From positions 1 to 39,177 of the forward strand of contig JAMQCK010000202.1 in NCBI GenBank assembly GCA_024196135.1: a stretch of 39,177 nucleotides of DNA, in the 5' to 3' direction. The stretch comes from Pleurotus ostreatus/Saccharomyces cerevisiae fusant. Its lineage: Eukaryota; Opisthokonta. The stretch's first letter is position 1. Each line of letters opens with the position of its first letter. Shown here one piece after another: positions 11,785 to 22,826 of the stretch. Below the pieces are notes generated by a model that was not told where the DNA came from, searched no databases, and saw only the letters and a list, made by a program, of their open reading frames with translations. The position numbers and the translations under genes were made by a program.

Positions 11785-13904
11785 ATGGGACGAATACATA
11801 GAAAGGGCAAGGCCGGCGCCGCGAAGGCATACATCACCCGCTCGTCGGCCGTCAAGAAGCTCCAGGTGTCTCTGGCGGATTTCAGGAGACTCTGTATCTT
11901 GAAGGGTGCGTGATATGCTACTTCCAGCAGGTGCGGGGACTCATGTGTTGCAGGCATCTTCCCCCGCGAACCTCGCAACAAGAAGAAAGCCAACAAGGGA
12001 TCCTCCGTCCCTACCTCTTTCTACTACACCAAAGACATTGCCTTCCTCGCCCACGAGCCTGTACTCAAGCGGCTACGAGAGCACAAGGCGTTTGCGAAGA
12101 AGCTCTCGCGCGCGCTCGGTCGTGGGGAGTGGGGCGATGCTAAGCACCTCGAAGAGAACAAGCCTGTGTACAGGATAGACCACATCATCAAGGAGAGGTG
12201 CGTTAGAAAGTTGCTGCTCGTCGATCGCAGGCTAACGATCAAGTCAGGTATCCGACCTTCATTGATGCTCTCCGTGATATCGACGACGCCCTCTGCATGA
12301 TCTTCCTCTTCGCATCTCTCCCCTCCGGCGATCGTATTCCCCCTTCATTGACCGAAAACTGTTCGAGACTCGCCGCAGAATGGCAGCTCTACGTGATGCA
12401 TTCGAAAAGCTTGCGGAAAGCTTTCCTGTCGATCAAGGGCGTCTATTACCAGGCTGAGGTTATGGACCAGACGATAACGTGGCTGGTCCCTTACCAGTTT
12501 ACGCAGAACGTGCGTTGAGATCACTCACGCCCGTGGATCAGTTAACTGATAGTCTGCTTAGGTCCCCTCCGACGTCGATGTGCGAGTGATGCTCACCTTC
12601 CTGGAGCTCTACCAAACCATGCTCGGCTTCGTATTCTTCAAGCTCTATACTGATGCTGGCCTTGTCTACCCACCGCCCCTTGACATCAAGAAGGACGAGG
12701 GTGCTGCTGGTGTCGGCGCCTATAGCCTGCAGGAGGCAACGAAGCTCGCTCTTCCCAGCAAGCCCAAGGCGAAGGAAGTCGAGGTCGACGGCCACAAGGT
12801 CACCACCAAAGACGTCAAGCAGGCAATCAAGAGCCTCACTTCCGCCGAAAGCGTCCCCACCGACAACGACGTCGAGATGGCCTCCGCCGACCCCACACCA
12901 GCAGAGGAAGAAGAAGAATTCGTCCCCCACCCCTCCACAAAAGACACCGAGACCGCCGCGTCCCTCCCCACGCTCCAGTCCATCTCCGCCCTCCCGCCCT
13001 CACTCTCCACCACGCTCTTCGCGCCCTACACCTTCTACCTCTCCCGCGAGATCTCCCGCCCCATCTTCGAGTTCCTCATCCGCTCCTTTGGCGGGCGCGT
13101 CGGGTGGCCCGAGTCTTCAGGGGGAGGGTCGCCGATCAGCGAGTCCGACGAGGCGATCACGCACGTCGTCATCGACCGGCCGCCACCAAAGAAGGCGAAC
13201 GAGAGCCCGGAGGAAAGGGAGAGGCGCGCGCGGCGAAAGTACGTGCAGCCGCAGTGGGTGGTGGACTGCATTAATGCGGGCAAGATCCTGCTCGAGGACG
13301 CGTATGCGCAGGGTGCGGTGCTCCCGCCGCATTTGAGCCCCTTCGGCGAGTACTACGAGGGCGCGTACGACCCGGCGAAGCCCCTTGATGCGCAGCAGGG
13401 TGCGGTGCAGGAGAGCGAGGATGAGGATGAGGATATGGAGGCCAACGAGGCAAAGGAGGGCGAGGAGGAAGACGACGAGTCCGCCGAGGAGGAGGCACCA
13501 GAAGCCGTCGCCCTCAAGGCCGCCGTCTCCGCCGGCGCCGATCCCGAAGCCCTTCGTGCCGCCGAGCTCGCGGCAGAGGCCGCTGGCGTCGACTACGGCG
13601 CGTTCGAGAAGCAGGTCGCCAAGTCGCAGAAGAAGGCGAAGGCGCCTGCGAAGGGGAACGCGACGGAGGACGCCGAGCAGGATATGAACAAGATGATGAT
13701 GAGCAACAAGCAGCGGAAGCTGTACGAGAAGGTCAAGCACAGCCAAAAGAAGCGGGAGGCCGAGGTAAGCAGTCTTATCTATTCTCGCGAGGAGGTGCAG
13801 ACGCTGACATCTTTGCCTCACAGAAAACGAAACTCGAGCAGCGCAAGCTCGACCTTATCAAGCAAAAGAAGCAGCAGACGAAGTCGAAGAAGGTTGCTTC
13901 ATAG
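11785..13904 (+). CDS. NOP7: Pescadillo homolog, ribosome biogenesis factor
   Basis: Five exons (11785-11905, 11954-12197, 12248-12509, 12562-13764, 13824-13904) encode 636 residues. The N-terminal pescadillo domain is unmistakable: [45 protein letters not shown] and [18 protein letters not shown] domain spans roughly residues 360-470, ending near the tryptophan of [13 protein letters not shown]. The tail is acidic, then lysine-rich coiled coil ([19 protein letters not shown]). Nop7 acts in the nucleolus with Erb1 and Ytm1 (PeBoW) in 27S pre-rRNA processing and 60S assembly. Length and order are normal for fungi. The initiator exon follows the short promoter shared with SMD2. Confidence 0.97.
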
Positions 13905-14136
13905 GTCTTGCTTATTGCGTTGTTGTTTGTACTCATCCCATCTGTCCATTGCTTTACCATCATCGTCCATCATCTGTAGTTCTCTTGTCGAATTCATGTA
14001 CACACCGCCTGTGCTTGAAGGGTATTGATCGATGGTACAGTAATATTCACTGTATAGCAGTTGCATTTCGTGTCTTCAAGGTAACTTTGGAAGGCTCCTG
14101 CGGGTTGGGTTTGGCTAGAGACAGTGGTCTTCCAAC

Positions 14137-14221
14137 GGCCTGATGGTCTAGTAGTATGATTCCTTGTTAGGGTGCAAGCATCGTCTCGAGGAGGTCCCGG
14201 GTTCAATTCCCGGTCAGGCCC
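14137..14221 (+). tRNA. tRNA-Pro (anticodon AGG) with 13 nt intron
   Basis: The acceptor stem pairs GGCCTGA (14137-14143) with TCAGGCC (14214-14220); the discriminator is C14221. The anticodon stem is CCTTG (14162-14166) with CGAGG (14187-14191). The loop reads TT-AGG-G with AGG at 14169-14171, and a 13 nt intron (14173-14185) sits after position 37, the canonical site. The T arm is CCGGG-TTCAATT-CCCGG, an intact B box. A run of five T follows at once (14222-14226) as a Pol III terminator. The D loop reads AGTAGTA where AGTGGTA is usual, so the normally invariant G18 is an A. Confidence 0.9.
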
Positions 14222-14698
14222 TTTTTGCACCTCCCATGCCCTGCGTAACGTACATGTCAAGGCCATCCAAGCCCGGTCTCACGTACCAGCCGAACGTTGA
14301 CCTTGTAGGCCTGGGCTGGCCACACATTTTCTGCCTACAGCTCTCCTGAAGGTTTAGTGCCATTTTTCTTCTTCTCTGACTTGCGGTTGAACGGTTGGGC
14401 GACGAGGCTATATTCACAGCGAAGAAGAAAGCGTGTAAGTATGTGGCTGGTGCTATGTAAAGTAAGTGATATCTAAAGACAAGGCTGAATAAAGTTACAG
14501 ATGCGCGAGAATCGTACACTACTATGACCTGACGAATTCCGTCGAAGGCGAACATAAGATGCAGGTATTGGTTGAGTGCACAGGAAGATGGAGGCGAACC
14601 GCGTTCATGGGCCACAGCGGTGTTCGGCGTAGCAACCAACAAGAGGGCGTAAGGGCGAAGGACCATTGACAGGGATCGTATACGTGCTGGGCTCACGG
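14222..14698. other. Gene-free stretch between tRNA-Pro and the 3' end of ITC1
   Basis: This 477 bp begins with the Pol III terminator and probably contains the ITC1 3' untranslated region. A 172-codon open frame on the minus strand covers most of it and overlaps the tRNA and the end of ITC1, but it has no recognisable domain and I do not call it. Confidence 0.4.
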
Positions 14699-17600
14699 TC
14701 ATGCACCATTGGTAGCAAGACGGTTTGTCCAAAGCATGTACGGCTCCTTACCAGGGTCGGACGCGGCATTGACTTTGCGGGAGCTACGGCGCGCTTCAGG
14801 CGCTAGCTGCTTGGCGTTGAGATCCTAGATGCAGATGAGCGAGAGGTTCGCTAAGGGGAAAGGGAGGGGAAGGTACGTACCGCATAACGCTTGCGCATAC
14901 CACCAGTGATATGCGGCCACCACTTCGTCAAAGTGTTCTTGAGTGCCAGCTCACGGTGACCCTTGACGTTGAGCCACTGCATGTAGCGCTCCAGCTCCTC
15001 GACCTCCGAGTACACTGCCCAATCCCCAGAGCCCAGCATACCCTCACTCGTCTCTTCCTCCAACCTCCGCGCCTCGACATCCTCCTCCCTCCGCTGCAAT
15101 ATATCACTGTCGAACTCGCTTGGGCCCTGCAGGAATATCCGCCCCGTCCCATATTGCACCGCCCCACCATGTCCCAACAGCGACACCGAGCCCAGTCCAT
15201 CGAACCACCACACGCGGTTGTAGAATCTGTCTCGCCCGAGAGGCTTAACACGCACGCCACCCAACAACCTCCGGAAATCGCGCTCAATGCCCTCGAGCCT
15301 GCGCTCGATCTTATTGACTTCCTCGTCGAGGCGGCGGTGCTCAGCGAGCGCCTGCTTCGCGGACGCCTGCTTCGCACGTGCGGCCTGGCGCTGAGTCGCG
15401 TGGGCCTGCATCTGGGCTTTCTTCTGCAGGCCCTTGCCCTTGCCGCGCTTCGAGCTGGTGGTGCTGGTCGGGGTGTCGCCGCCCTCGGAGACGGGCGTTT
15501 CGGAGGTCTCGCTCGCGACGTCGGCCATAGATACATCTTCGTCCGGGATGCCGTTCTTCGCGTTCTCCTCCTTGATCACCGCCATCAGGGTGTTCATTTC
15601 CTCGATGCTGCGAGAGTTAGAGGTCAGCTTCATCCAGGATTCACGCAAAGTGCACTTACTAGGACTTCTTCTGCCGGTTGACCTCGATCTTCTCCTTCCT
15701 CAGCGCGGTAAGCTGCTCCTCGCACTGCTCCATATGCTGATGCACGGCCTTGCTTGAGATTGCGACGTCGCACATGAACGTCAAGATAGCGATGCGATCC
15801 TCCGGAGGCAGGTACGGGTAAGACACTTCCGGCACGGTCGGGTTGTTGTTCTCGTCGAAGAGCAGTCGGGTCAAGACCTCTCTCAACCGAGGGAAATGCT
15901 GCAAGTTCGCGTGCTGGGATACTTGTCAGTAGACGCTTGGAGCATATCAAGGGGAATACGAACATCTTTAAGGCAGCCTACCATCGCATCTTCCCAACCC
16001 TCGCGGCCCTCGTTCACTCTTAGCGCAACACGTTCCCAGTTGCCGCCAACTTCCGCCATAGCATCAACAAGCTCTTGCAGTGATATACCCCACAAGGAGT
16101 CGTCCGCGTTCCGCGCCTCGTACCGATCCTTGAGCTGTAGCAACGACAAGAGCGCGCTATGGCGGTGGAAGGGTATAGTGCGCAAGTTATAGATCAGCAC
16201 GGCGTGCACTTCTGCAAGCAGCGCGCAAGGCTCTTCGGGGTCGCTGTGTCTTAGCGCGTGTTCGAACTCGTCCAAGGTAAACGGTGAGATGTGCAAGGCG
16301 GACCTATGGCAGGATGAGCGGAGGTCATGAAAGCCACGGAGTTCACTTACCCGTGACCGTTGATGAAGTTCCAGGCCAAGAGGAACGACTCGAAAGTCCC
16401 AGGGGTATCGTTAAAGGGGAGGGCTGATCTCGAGGCTAGCGGTCGCTCTACGCGCATGCCGGCCGCCTTGTCCTTGTCTGTCAGATGAACGTCCAGATCT
16501 TCGGTAGGGTACCGAATCGGCTTCTTCTTTTTCTTCTCTGCTGCCAGCCGCTCGGCCTCCTCCTTCGCCTTCTGCGCCTCCGCCTTCTCGCGCTCCTTCT
16601 TCTCGGCCAGCGCGGCGGCAACGCGAGCTATCACCAAATCAGCATGGTTCGTCGTAGCAAGAGTTGGAGTTAGCGGAACTTACCCTTCTCCTCCTGCGCG
16701 GCGGTCATCTTCTTCTGCTTCTTCGCCGGGGGCCCGTCCTTGTCTTCCCAGTGCTTCTTGCGCTTGTCCATCTCGCCCTTCTTCGCGGCGTTCACGCCCT
16801 CGCGCGTCTTGTCGGGCATGTTCGAGGAGACGCCGTAGTGCGCGGCGATGGCGGGCTTGACGATCCATGGCGAGGCGACCGCGGGATCGCGGTCGACGCA
16901 GTCGCGAATGAAGCGTCGGAGAATAGACTTGGAGAACGAGAGACGATCGCGACTGACGTGGCATGAGCATCGTACTCAAGCGAAGGTTCAGTTGGAGAGT
17001 GCATACCTCATCATGCCGCACTGGACCTCCATGACGCTGCCGATCATCTGGTCGTCCTTCTGGGGAGGAGGCGCCTTCGATCTGCGGTTGTTGGGGTCCC
17101 TCTCGAGTTCTAGCAGGGTAACCCAATAGAAGTAGGAACACGGGTCATCCTTCGCTACGGAGTCCTTGACGGGTATCGAGAGGTCGCCTCCGATCGTGTG
17201 GGGAGGGCCCTCTTCTTCCAAGGCAGACGAGGAGGCTTCGCCCTTGCCGATGGCGTCGCGGGCATCGACATTGCTGCTGTATTTGGGTGGGAACACCTTT
17301 TCGATTCTGGCATGGTATCTGGAGCTGGTGAGTAAGAGAGGGAAGAGGAGGGGAAGGGCCACGGACTTGGTGCCAGAAATGTCAACGAGGATACCTGAGG
17401 GGATGGTCAATAGATGCACGGGGTGTGGCATTGGGTATACGCACGTTCGTCTTTGAAGTAGCGGTCCTTGAACCTCTCGTACACAGCTTCAACAAGGTGG
17501 TCCAGGCGACCGACAACCTCTGGTATGCGCGTGAGCACGGGATGGTGGGGTATAGTTGCACAACACTCACGCCACTGGACGGCTTGGAGAACCGCAGGCT

Positions 17601-17931
17601 TGAGAGGGGCCGAGAAGCGCGCGTGCAGGGTGCGCGCCTCTTGCCGCTCGCTCTCCACGGCCTGAAAGTAGTCGAGTCCGCTCTTGCCTGTCACTTCGCA
17701 CTGGAACTGCTTGAGGCGGTAGAAGGACATGCGCGCGGCATAGGCCCTGCGCAGGCGTTAGTCACCGCTGACGACACGGGTTGACGGGTTGGCCACGCAC
17801 TCGTATGTCTCGAATATCTCGCCCGTCTGCTTGAGGAAGAAGACCTGCTTGGACGGGTCGGACTTGACTGCCTTGAGGAGGGCGGGCGAGGGCTGGGTGA
17901 GGAGCACCCGCTTGCGTCGGCAGGTAGGCAT
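14699..17931 (-). CDS. ITC1: ISWI chromatin-remodelling complex subunit (WAC, DDT and WHIM domains)
   Basis: Eleven exons on the minus strand (17931-17801, 17746-17571, 17519-17445, 17394-17367, 17318-17007, 16952-16684, 16627-16351, 16303-15982, 15913-15660, 15607-14881, 14824-14699) encode 898 residues. The N-terminus (about 1-130) is a WAC domain: VFFLKQTGEIFETYEAYAAR and RLKQFQCEVTGKSGLDYF. A lysine-rich coiled stretch precedes a DDT domain (about 402-470; TFESFLLAWNFING... then FTLDEFEHALRH). WHIM elements follow (DDSLWGISLQELVDAM; PLGRDRFYNRVWWFDG near 730-746). Itc1 in yeast is the large non-catalytic partner of the Isw2 ATPase in nucleosome spacing and repression; ACF1 and WSTF are the animal relatives. 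Introns are 47-68 nt. The C-terminus ends in EPYMLWTNRLATNGA. I see no PHD finger or bromodomain, as expected for the fungal form. Confidence 0.93.
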
Positions 17932-18836
17932 TTGCTGGCAGTCCGTGGGGGACGGGGGCTGGTGTTGCTAGACGGGCAGCCTGGTGGTATCAGGGTAGGA
18001 GGTGCGGTGAGGAGAGGCGGTGGGGTGAGGGCGTCGTCGGCGACGTCGAGAGTGGCGAGGACGACGGCGGCGATGGCGAGAGACAAGGGGAGCACGGGGA
18101 TATGATGGGCCGAAAAAAGGAACGACCCAGGTTTTGGCAGCCGGGGAGCAGCCAAAGCGGCAGTGTCCTCGTCCCGCCGAACTCCTCGCGCTCTGTCCGC
18201 CCGCCGCGTGCGTCGCAAATTCTCTCAGCGTCCCTCGCCACCGTCGTCATGCGTATTCCCCGTAATGGTTCTCTTATTATCGTCTGCCACGACCGCCAGC
18301 GCCTTGTTCCCGCGGCGGCGCCTTTGGTCCCCCAACGGTGCTTCCGCGTCTGAAGAGACCGAGACTTAGGCAATGAATTCCCCATCAATCGCGACCGCAA
18401 TTCGTTTGCCACCCCGTCGACGCTGCTCTCCTCGCCACACCAGTGGGCTGTACGCCTGCCCGGGTGTGTCCTTGTGCCGTCGGGACCTTTGTGCGGCCTG
18501 CGGACGGGTGCGGTGGATAGGGTTCACGTGGATGCCGAGACGCGTCGATGGGCGCGATTCGACGCGTCTTTCTGCCCAAGATCCCCTCGAACTTGGTCAC
18601 AAATATTCTCAAAGACAGCCAAGAAGTTACATTGGCAGGGGAGGAACTCCGGAAGCGCGTATGCATCTCGGACCGTCAGCAGTTGCGAATAAAGACACGG
18701 GCGGCCCGCCAAGTTCAACTTTTGATCGTGATCGTGCGCCACATATATCTGTTTTGAGCCGACGCGCTCAACACCGAGGCCGGAAGCGCGGCCCACTTCA
18801 CGCTCTTGTCTTCGCCTCCACCCTTCACAAACGAAT
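17932..18836. promoter_or_regulatory. 905 bp divergent intergenic region, ITC1 and nucleoporin
   Basis: The region separates two oppositely directed genes and should hold both promoters and leaders. Open frames of 60-195 codons overlap on both strands; none carries a domain I recognise. A 70-codon plus frame at 18548-18757 looks mildly protein-like but has no support from neighbouring exons. Confidence 0.35.
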
Positions 18837-20262
18837 ATGCAGAGCTCAGGATTCCAGCAGCCGAGTCTTTTCAGCTCTACGAGTGGACATCACTCTCAGT
18901 CCAACTTTCGCGCGTGGGGTGGCAGCAGTCAGGCAGCGCCGCAGACAGCTGCTCCTTTGAACGACTCCCTTGTACAGTCACGAAGCCAGTATCAGACTGG
19001 GTATCTTATTGTGCGTGCGATACACCCCCTACGGTCTGCTCTTGATGCTAAACGCGTCGACAGTCTTCCCAACCGAACGTAAGTCGGGAAACGCGGCGTT
19101 GAACGTAGTCCTCACGTGCCCGTAGAATCCGCCTCAGGGCAGCCCCCGCAACGATGAGCCACCTATCATCCAGACCAAGGCGAAAATGAGCCACGTCCTT
19201 ACGCGTGGCTCGAACTCAGAATTTGGCATGGAGTCCATGTTCCAAAGCTCGAGGTGCGTAGCGAAGGACTTCACAAGTTCCCTTGACTGACCTCGCAATG
19301 TAGGTCAAGGCAGACTATCGCAGATGAGGATGCCCCTCCCACCGCATCCATCAACGATCTTCCCAATGAAATGCACGCCACACCCACGTCTTCCAACTTC
19401 CAGCCTCGCGTACGTGCCCTTCATGCTCGCACCATCTACACTCCCTGACATGCTGCCCAGAACTCCGCCTTCGGCTTCGACATGCCCCCCTCCCGACGCA
19501 CCCCCAAACCCACCCAAACCCAGTCATCCTCCGCGACACCACTCTTCGTTCTCGTTTTTGGCTACCCACCCGAGGGCTACAGCACGACCGCGCAGTACTT
19601 CCAAGACCTTGGCGACGCGACAGACCCCGAGGAAACAGGCGTGCAGAACTGCTTCCGCATCGGGTACCGGAACCCCACCGACGCCCTGCGCGCCGTGCGC
19701 AAGAATGGCGAGGTGCTCGGCAACTGGATGGTCGGTGCGATGTGGGCGGTGAGTGTCTACTCTCTTACTTTCCCCTCCCATACATTCCACATCCCTCTTC
19801 AGCCCCCGCCGCCTCTCTCCGTATTCCCTGCCCCGTAATGCCTCTCATGACTCAGTTTCCCTGCCTCTTTAGGATCCAGCCGTAGCGCAAGCCCAGCTCG
19901 GCCCCGCGCTCCTCCAATCCAGCGCCCTTGCCGCAGACGTCGCCCTCTCCTCCCCGCCGCGCACCAGCATGGGCATGGAGGTCGACCGACCCCTCCCCAA
20001 CTCAAGCGCTCCAGGCTTCGGTACCAACGGCTCCGGCTTTGGTACGCCCAACCCGAACTCCAGCCTTCCCGCCTTCGGCACGCCGATCAAGCTGGGCTCG
20101 TCGGCGGCGGTGTTCAAGAAGAACAACCCGGGCGCGGCGCCGGCGACCCCGGTGGCTCCTGTGCAGGCGAACAGGGCACCGATGGCACAGGCGGCGCCTG
20201 CGCAGGCGTCGCCGAGCAAGGGTGTGGTGGCGCAGGTTTCGGATATGTTGTTTGGGTGGTAG
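18837..20262 (+). CDS. NUP53: Nucleoporin Nup35/Nup53 family (MPPN-type RRM)
   Basis: Six exons (18837-19010, 19064-19078, 19126-19253, 19304-19409, 19461-19748, 19873-20262) encode 366 residues. The second exon is only 15 nt. The Nup35-type RRM spans about 164-240: LFVLVFGYPPEGYSTTAQYF through CFRIGYRNPTDALRAVRKNG and NWMVGAMWA. FG-type spacing (GFGTNGSGFGTPNPN) follows, and the protein ends VVAQVSDMLFGW, the C-terminal amphipathic helix that lets Nup35/Nup53 proteins bind membrane. These nucleoporins anchor the inner ring of the nuclear pore through Nup155/Nup170 and Nup93/Nic96. All splice phases agree. The last intron is longer (124 nt) than the others (47-53 nt). Confidence 0.92.
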
Positions 20263-20546
20263 ATGGGGTGCGGTAGATAGGGTGTAGGAGATCGCCCTGT
20301 TGGTTGTACGACGGAGCTATTCGATGCGACTGAGTGTCCTGTACGATTGTTCTGAGTTAATTATGAGTGCCTGATAGACAACTGTCAGAGTGCGGTCCGC
20401 ATTGACAGCTACTTGAGTTGTTGCACATATGATGTGCACAGATATTGCGGCCGATGCATATGCTCCTTGCTGAGGCGTCCCATAATTTTCACTCTACAGC
20501 AGGATACAACATGAAGAATACACCCTGTTTCCATACTAGATCCTGA

Positions 20547-21198
20547 TTATAATGTATGGCCATACTCGGGCCATCTCTTCTTCTCCCTCGCATCCATCAT
20601 CCACCGAGGCGCTGTACCAAACATGCGTGTGAGCCTCGCCATCTGGTCCTTCGTAGGGCGCTTGGTGAAGTAGCGTGGGCTGCGGTCAGAGACCACCATG
20701 AGGAACGTCGACGCCTTCTCGTCAGCATCCGCGAAGGGGCTCTGCGATGGAGCGAATCGCGCATCAGGTTCGACGAGGACGAGAAATAGACGAGCTGAAC
20801 CGACAAAGGACTTCGCCAAGCACATAAACCTGCCGTACTTGATCGGAGTAGAGCGGTCGCTGTCGAGGAAGCCAGGGATATATGTATCGAGGAAGTTGTT
20901 CACGAATTGGTCGGACAGGGGCCAGCCGAAATGCCAGTAACGATGTTTCGCTGTATCGCGTGCTGCAGGGATAAATGGTATGTCGGCGTGAGATGGATGA
21001 AGACGCTTTTTGGTGACGTTAGGTGAAGCTAGAACTCTCTATTAATATGGCATCGCGCACCTTGTGAAATTGTGGGCGTTGACGGCGCCGCGTCTGTGGC
21101 TCAGCCGTAGACGAGCTTAGCTCCGGAGAATTCGAAGCGGTAGTAGTTTCTGTCATGGTGAGGCGTCGCATACCACATTCGCTCGAGGTTTCCATCAT
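20547..21198 (-). CDS. HFGWP/DAREK family protein, copy A (unknown function)
   Basis: Two minus-strand exons (21198-21061 and 21005-20547) encode 198 residues. Exon 1 is a short, variable, Ser/Thr-rich leader ending in a basic cluster, RRRQRPQFHK; the intron (55 nt, phase 0) follows that lysine. Exon 2 carries the conserved body: SHADIPF, HRYWHFGWPLSD, YIPGFLDSDR, LVLVEPDARFAPSQSP, STFLMVVSD, YFTKRPTKDQMARL, then APRWMMDAREKKRW. I recognise no known domain, signal peptide or membrane segment. The closest relative is copy B, about 80% identical by eye in exon 2, same exon length, opposite strand. The acceptor (ccaaaaag) has a weak pyrimidine tract, but the same splice fits all copies. Confidence 0.8.
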
Positions 21199-21644
21199 CT
21201 GTCGTTGGACCACGTACAGGGACGAAAGGCAAGGTTCAAGCTAGGTGGTGGCGGTCAGGAGCCTCGCTCGTGTGGCTTCTTCTGTGTTGGCCTCAACCTC
21301 TGAGAGAACAGAAGCCAGCGAGAACAATATGGGTAAACGTTCGATCTGTCCAGGCGTATGGTAAGAAACAAGATGATTGTTGCAGTTTAACAAACACGGA
21401 CAATGCCGGTCACGCCCAGATCAACAGTGACAGCACGTGCAGCTAGATATGACTCGGATGTTGAACGTTGAACAAGCGCCAGCGTCCGACATCAAAGATT
21501 GTGGTTGCGATCTCAAGCAGATAGCCTTTTTTGTCCTCCCACACGACGAATGAAACGATATACGCTACAAAACACTACGAAGAATATAGTACAACCACGC
21601 TACCCAGTGGTAAATTACATTTTTGGACTGCACTCTCGCCTGCG
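21199..21644. other. Intergenic region between family copies A and F
   Basis: This 446 bp lies upstream of copy A and downstream of copy F, both on the minus strand. It shares a ccttgcctttc string near the start codon with the flank of copy B, which suggests the duplicated unit included part of the promoter. Nothing else is identified. Confidence 0.4.
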
Positions 21645-22303
21645 CTACAGCGGAATCTGAAGACCATGATAACAAGTCTCCCGCTCGTGGGCCTCCCTAG
21701 CATCCATCGCCCACCAAGGCTCGGCACCGAAGAACTTTTCAAGCTTCTGCATATGCTTCTCGGATGGCAGCTTTTCGAGGGAGTTGCGGGCGACCGCGTA
21801 GAACGCGACTGCCGTCTCCCCTGGTCTCGTTATGTCCTCCGAAGGCTTCGGATTGTGCGATGTGATCTCGGTGAGAACGAGCCGCACGGTGCGACACTTG
21901 GTCTCGCGCTTGATGTGGTGCGCGAGGCGTTCGTAACGAACGGCGGTGGGATAATTTTGCGCGCAATTGCCGTCGAAGAGGGTCAGCCATATATCGATGA
22001 GCTCCCCTGGCATCGCCCAGCCAAAGTACCAGTCGCGGTCGCCTGGGGAGACGACGGGGTTTGCAACTCGGAGGATGAGTGGCGTGTGACGGACGGGCAC
22101 GACGATTCGACACTGCGGTTGTCTGTGAGACACTCGACGCGCCGTACGTGCTGTGCACGCACCTTTTTTGGTTTTTGTTGGGTATGGCGACGCGCCTTGT
22201 TGACGCTGTTCGTGGGCTGCGACTCGGGCTCCTGGGTTTGTAAGCCGTCCGTGATGCAGTGTCGGCGCGAGGGCTGCATGAAGTGCGCGATGGTAGATGG
22301 CAT
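21645..22303 (-). CDS. HFGWP/DAREK family protein, copy F (divergent member)
   Basis: Two minus-strand exons (22303-22163 and 22112-21645) encode 202 residues. Exon 1 is again a short leader ending in a basic cluster (RRHTQQKPKK) with a phase-0 gtgcgt donor, as in the other copies. Exon 2 keeps the family skeleton: DRDWYFGWAMP, YPTAVRYERL, CRTVRLVLTEI, GETAVAFYAVA and FFGAEPWWAMDAREAHER. Much of the remaining sequence has changed, including the SHADIP and KRPTKEQM blocks. This is the most diverged copy and gives the best view of which positions are constrained. Function is unknown. An upstream in-frame ATG at 22348 is possible, but the chosen start matches the family's leader length. Confidence 0.72.
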
Positions 22304-22826
22304 GATAGAATAGAGGGCCAAATTTTGTCGCCGATAGTCACTGTGCACGGTGGCGGGTTGACGGATGGTGGTTGTCGGAGCAATGAAGCGCGATAGTCAC
22401 GGTCACGCCTGATAAACAAACACTGATGACACATGGCGATCATGTGATCTATGTTGAACTTTCCTCGCTTGACGCCCAAATCATTAGCTAGCTTGGTCCC
22501 TTGCAATGCAACGAGCGTATTTCCGCTTCCTGTACCTGACATGCAGTGCAACCTTTCAGTCCGTGCAATGTCCTGCCCACCAAGTCCGAGAAACATCAAC
22601 GTACTGGATACACCGAACAAATTACAACACATACATCGTCGAACCGGTAGTTAATAGGGTAGTATGCACTCTATAATATCGTGTGTGCGTTCTCCATATA
22701 TCCTCCTCAGCTAACAGTATAAATCCACCTCGGCCGACAATATAAATCCGCCTTTTGGGTAGCGCGCGATATGCGCGGTGTTCAAGATCGTCCATAATGC
22801 TCACCCGCCCGCATCCCACCTTATAC
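22304..22826. other. Intergenic region between copy F and the ammonium transporter
   Basis: This 523 bp is upstream of copy F and downstream of the transporter. It contains two near-identical 13 bp direct repeats, TATAAATCCACCT (22718-22730) and TATAAATCCGCCT (22741-22753). No gene is supported. Confidence 0.4.

Noticed and set aside
14214..14732. 172-codon minus-strand frame between tRNA-Pro and ITC1
   Set aside because: It overlaps the tRNA end and the last ITC1 exon in another frame and shows no domain; probably a chance ORF.
18548..18757. 70-codon plus-strand frame between ITC1 and NUP53
   Set aside because: The composition is plausible, but no homology, partner exon or conserved feature is visible.
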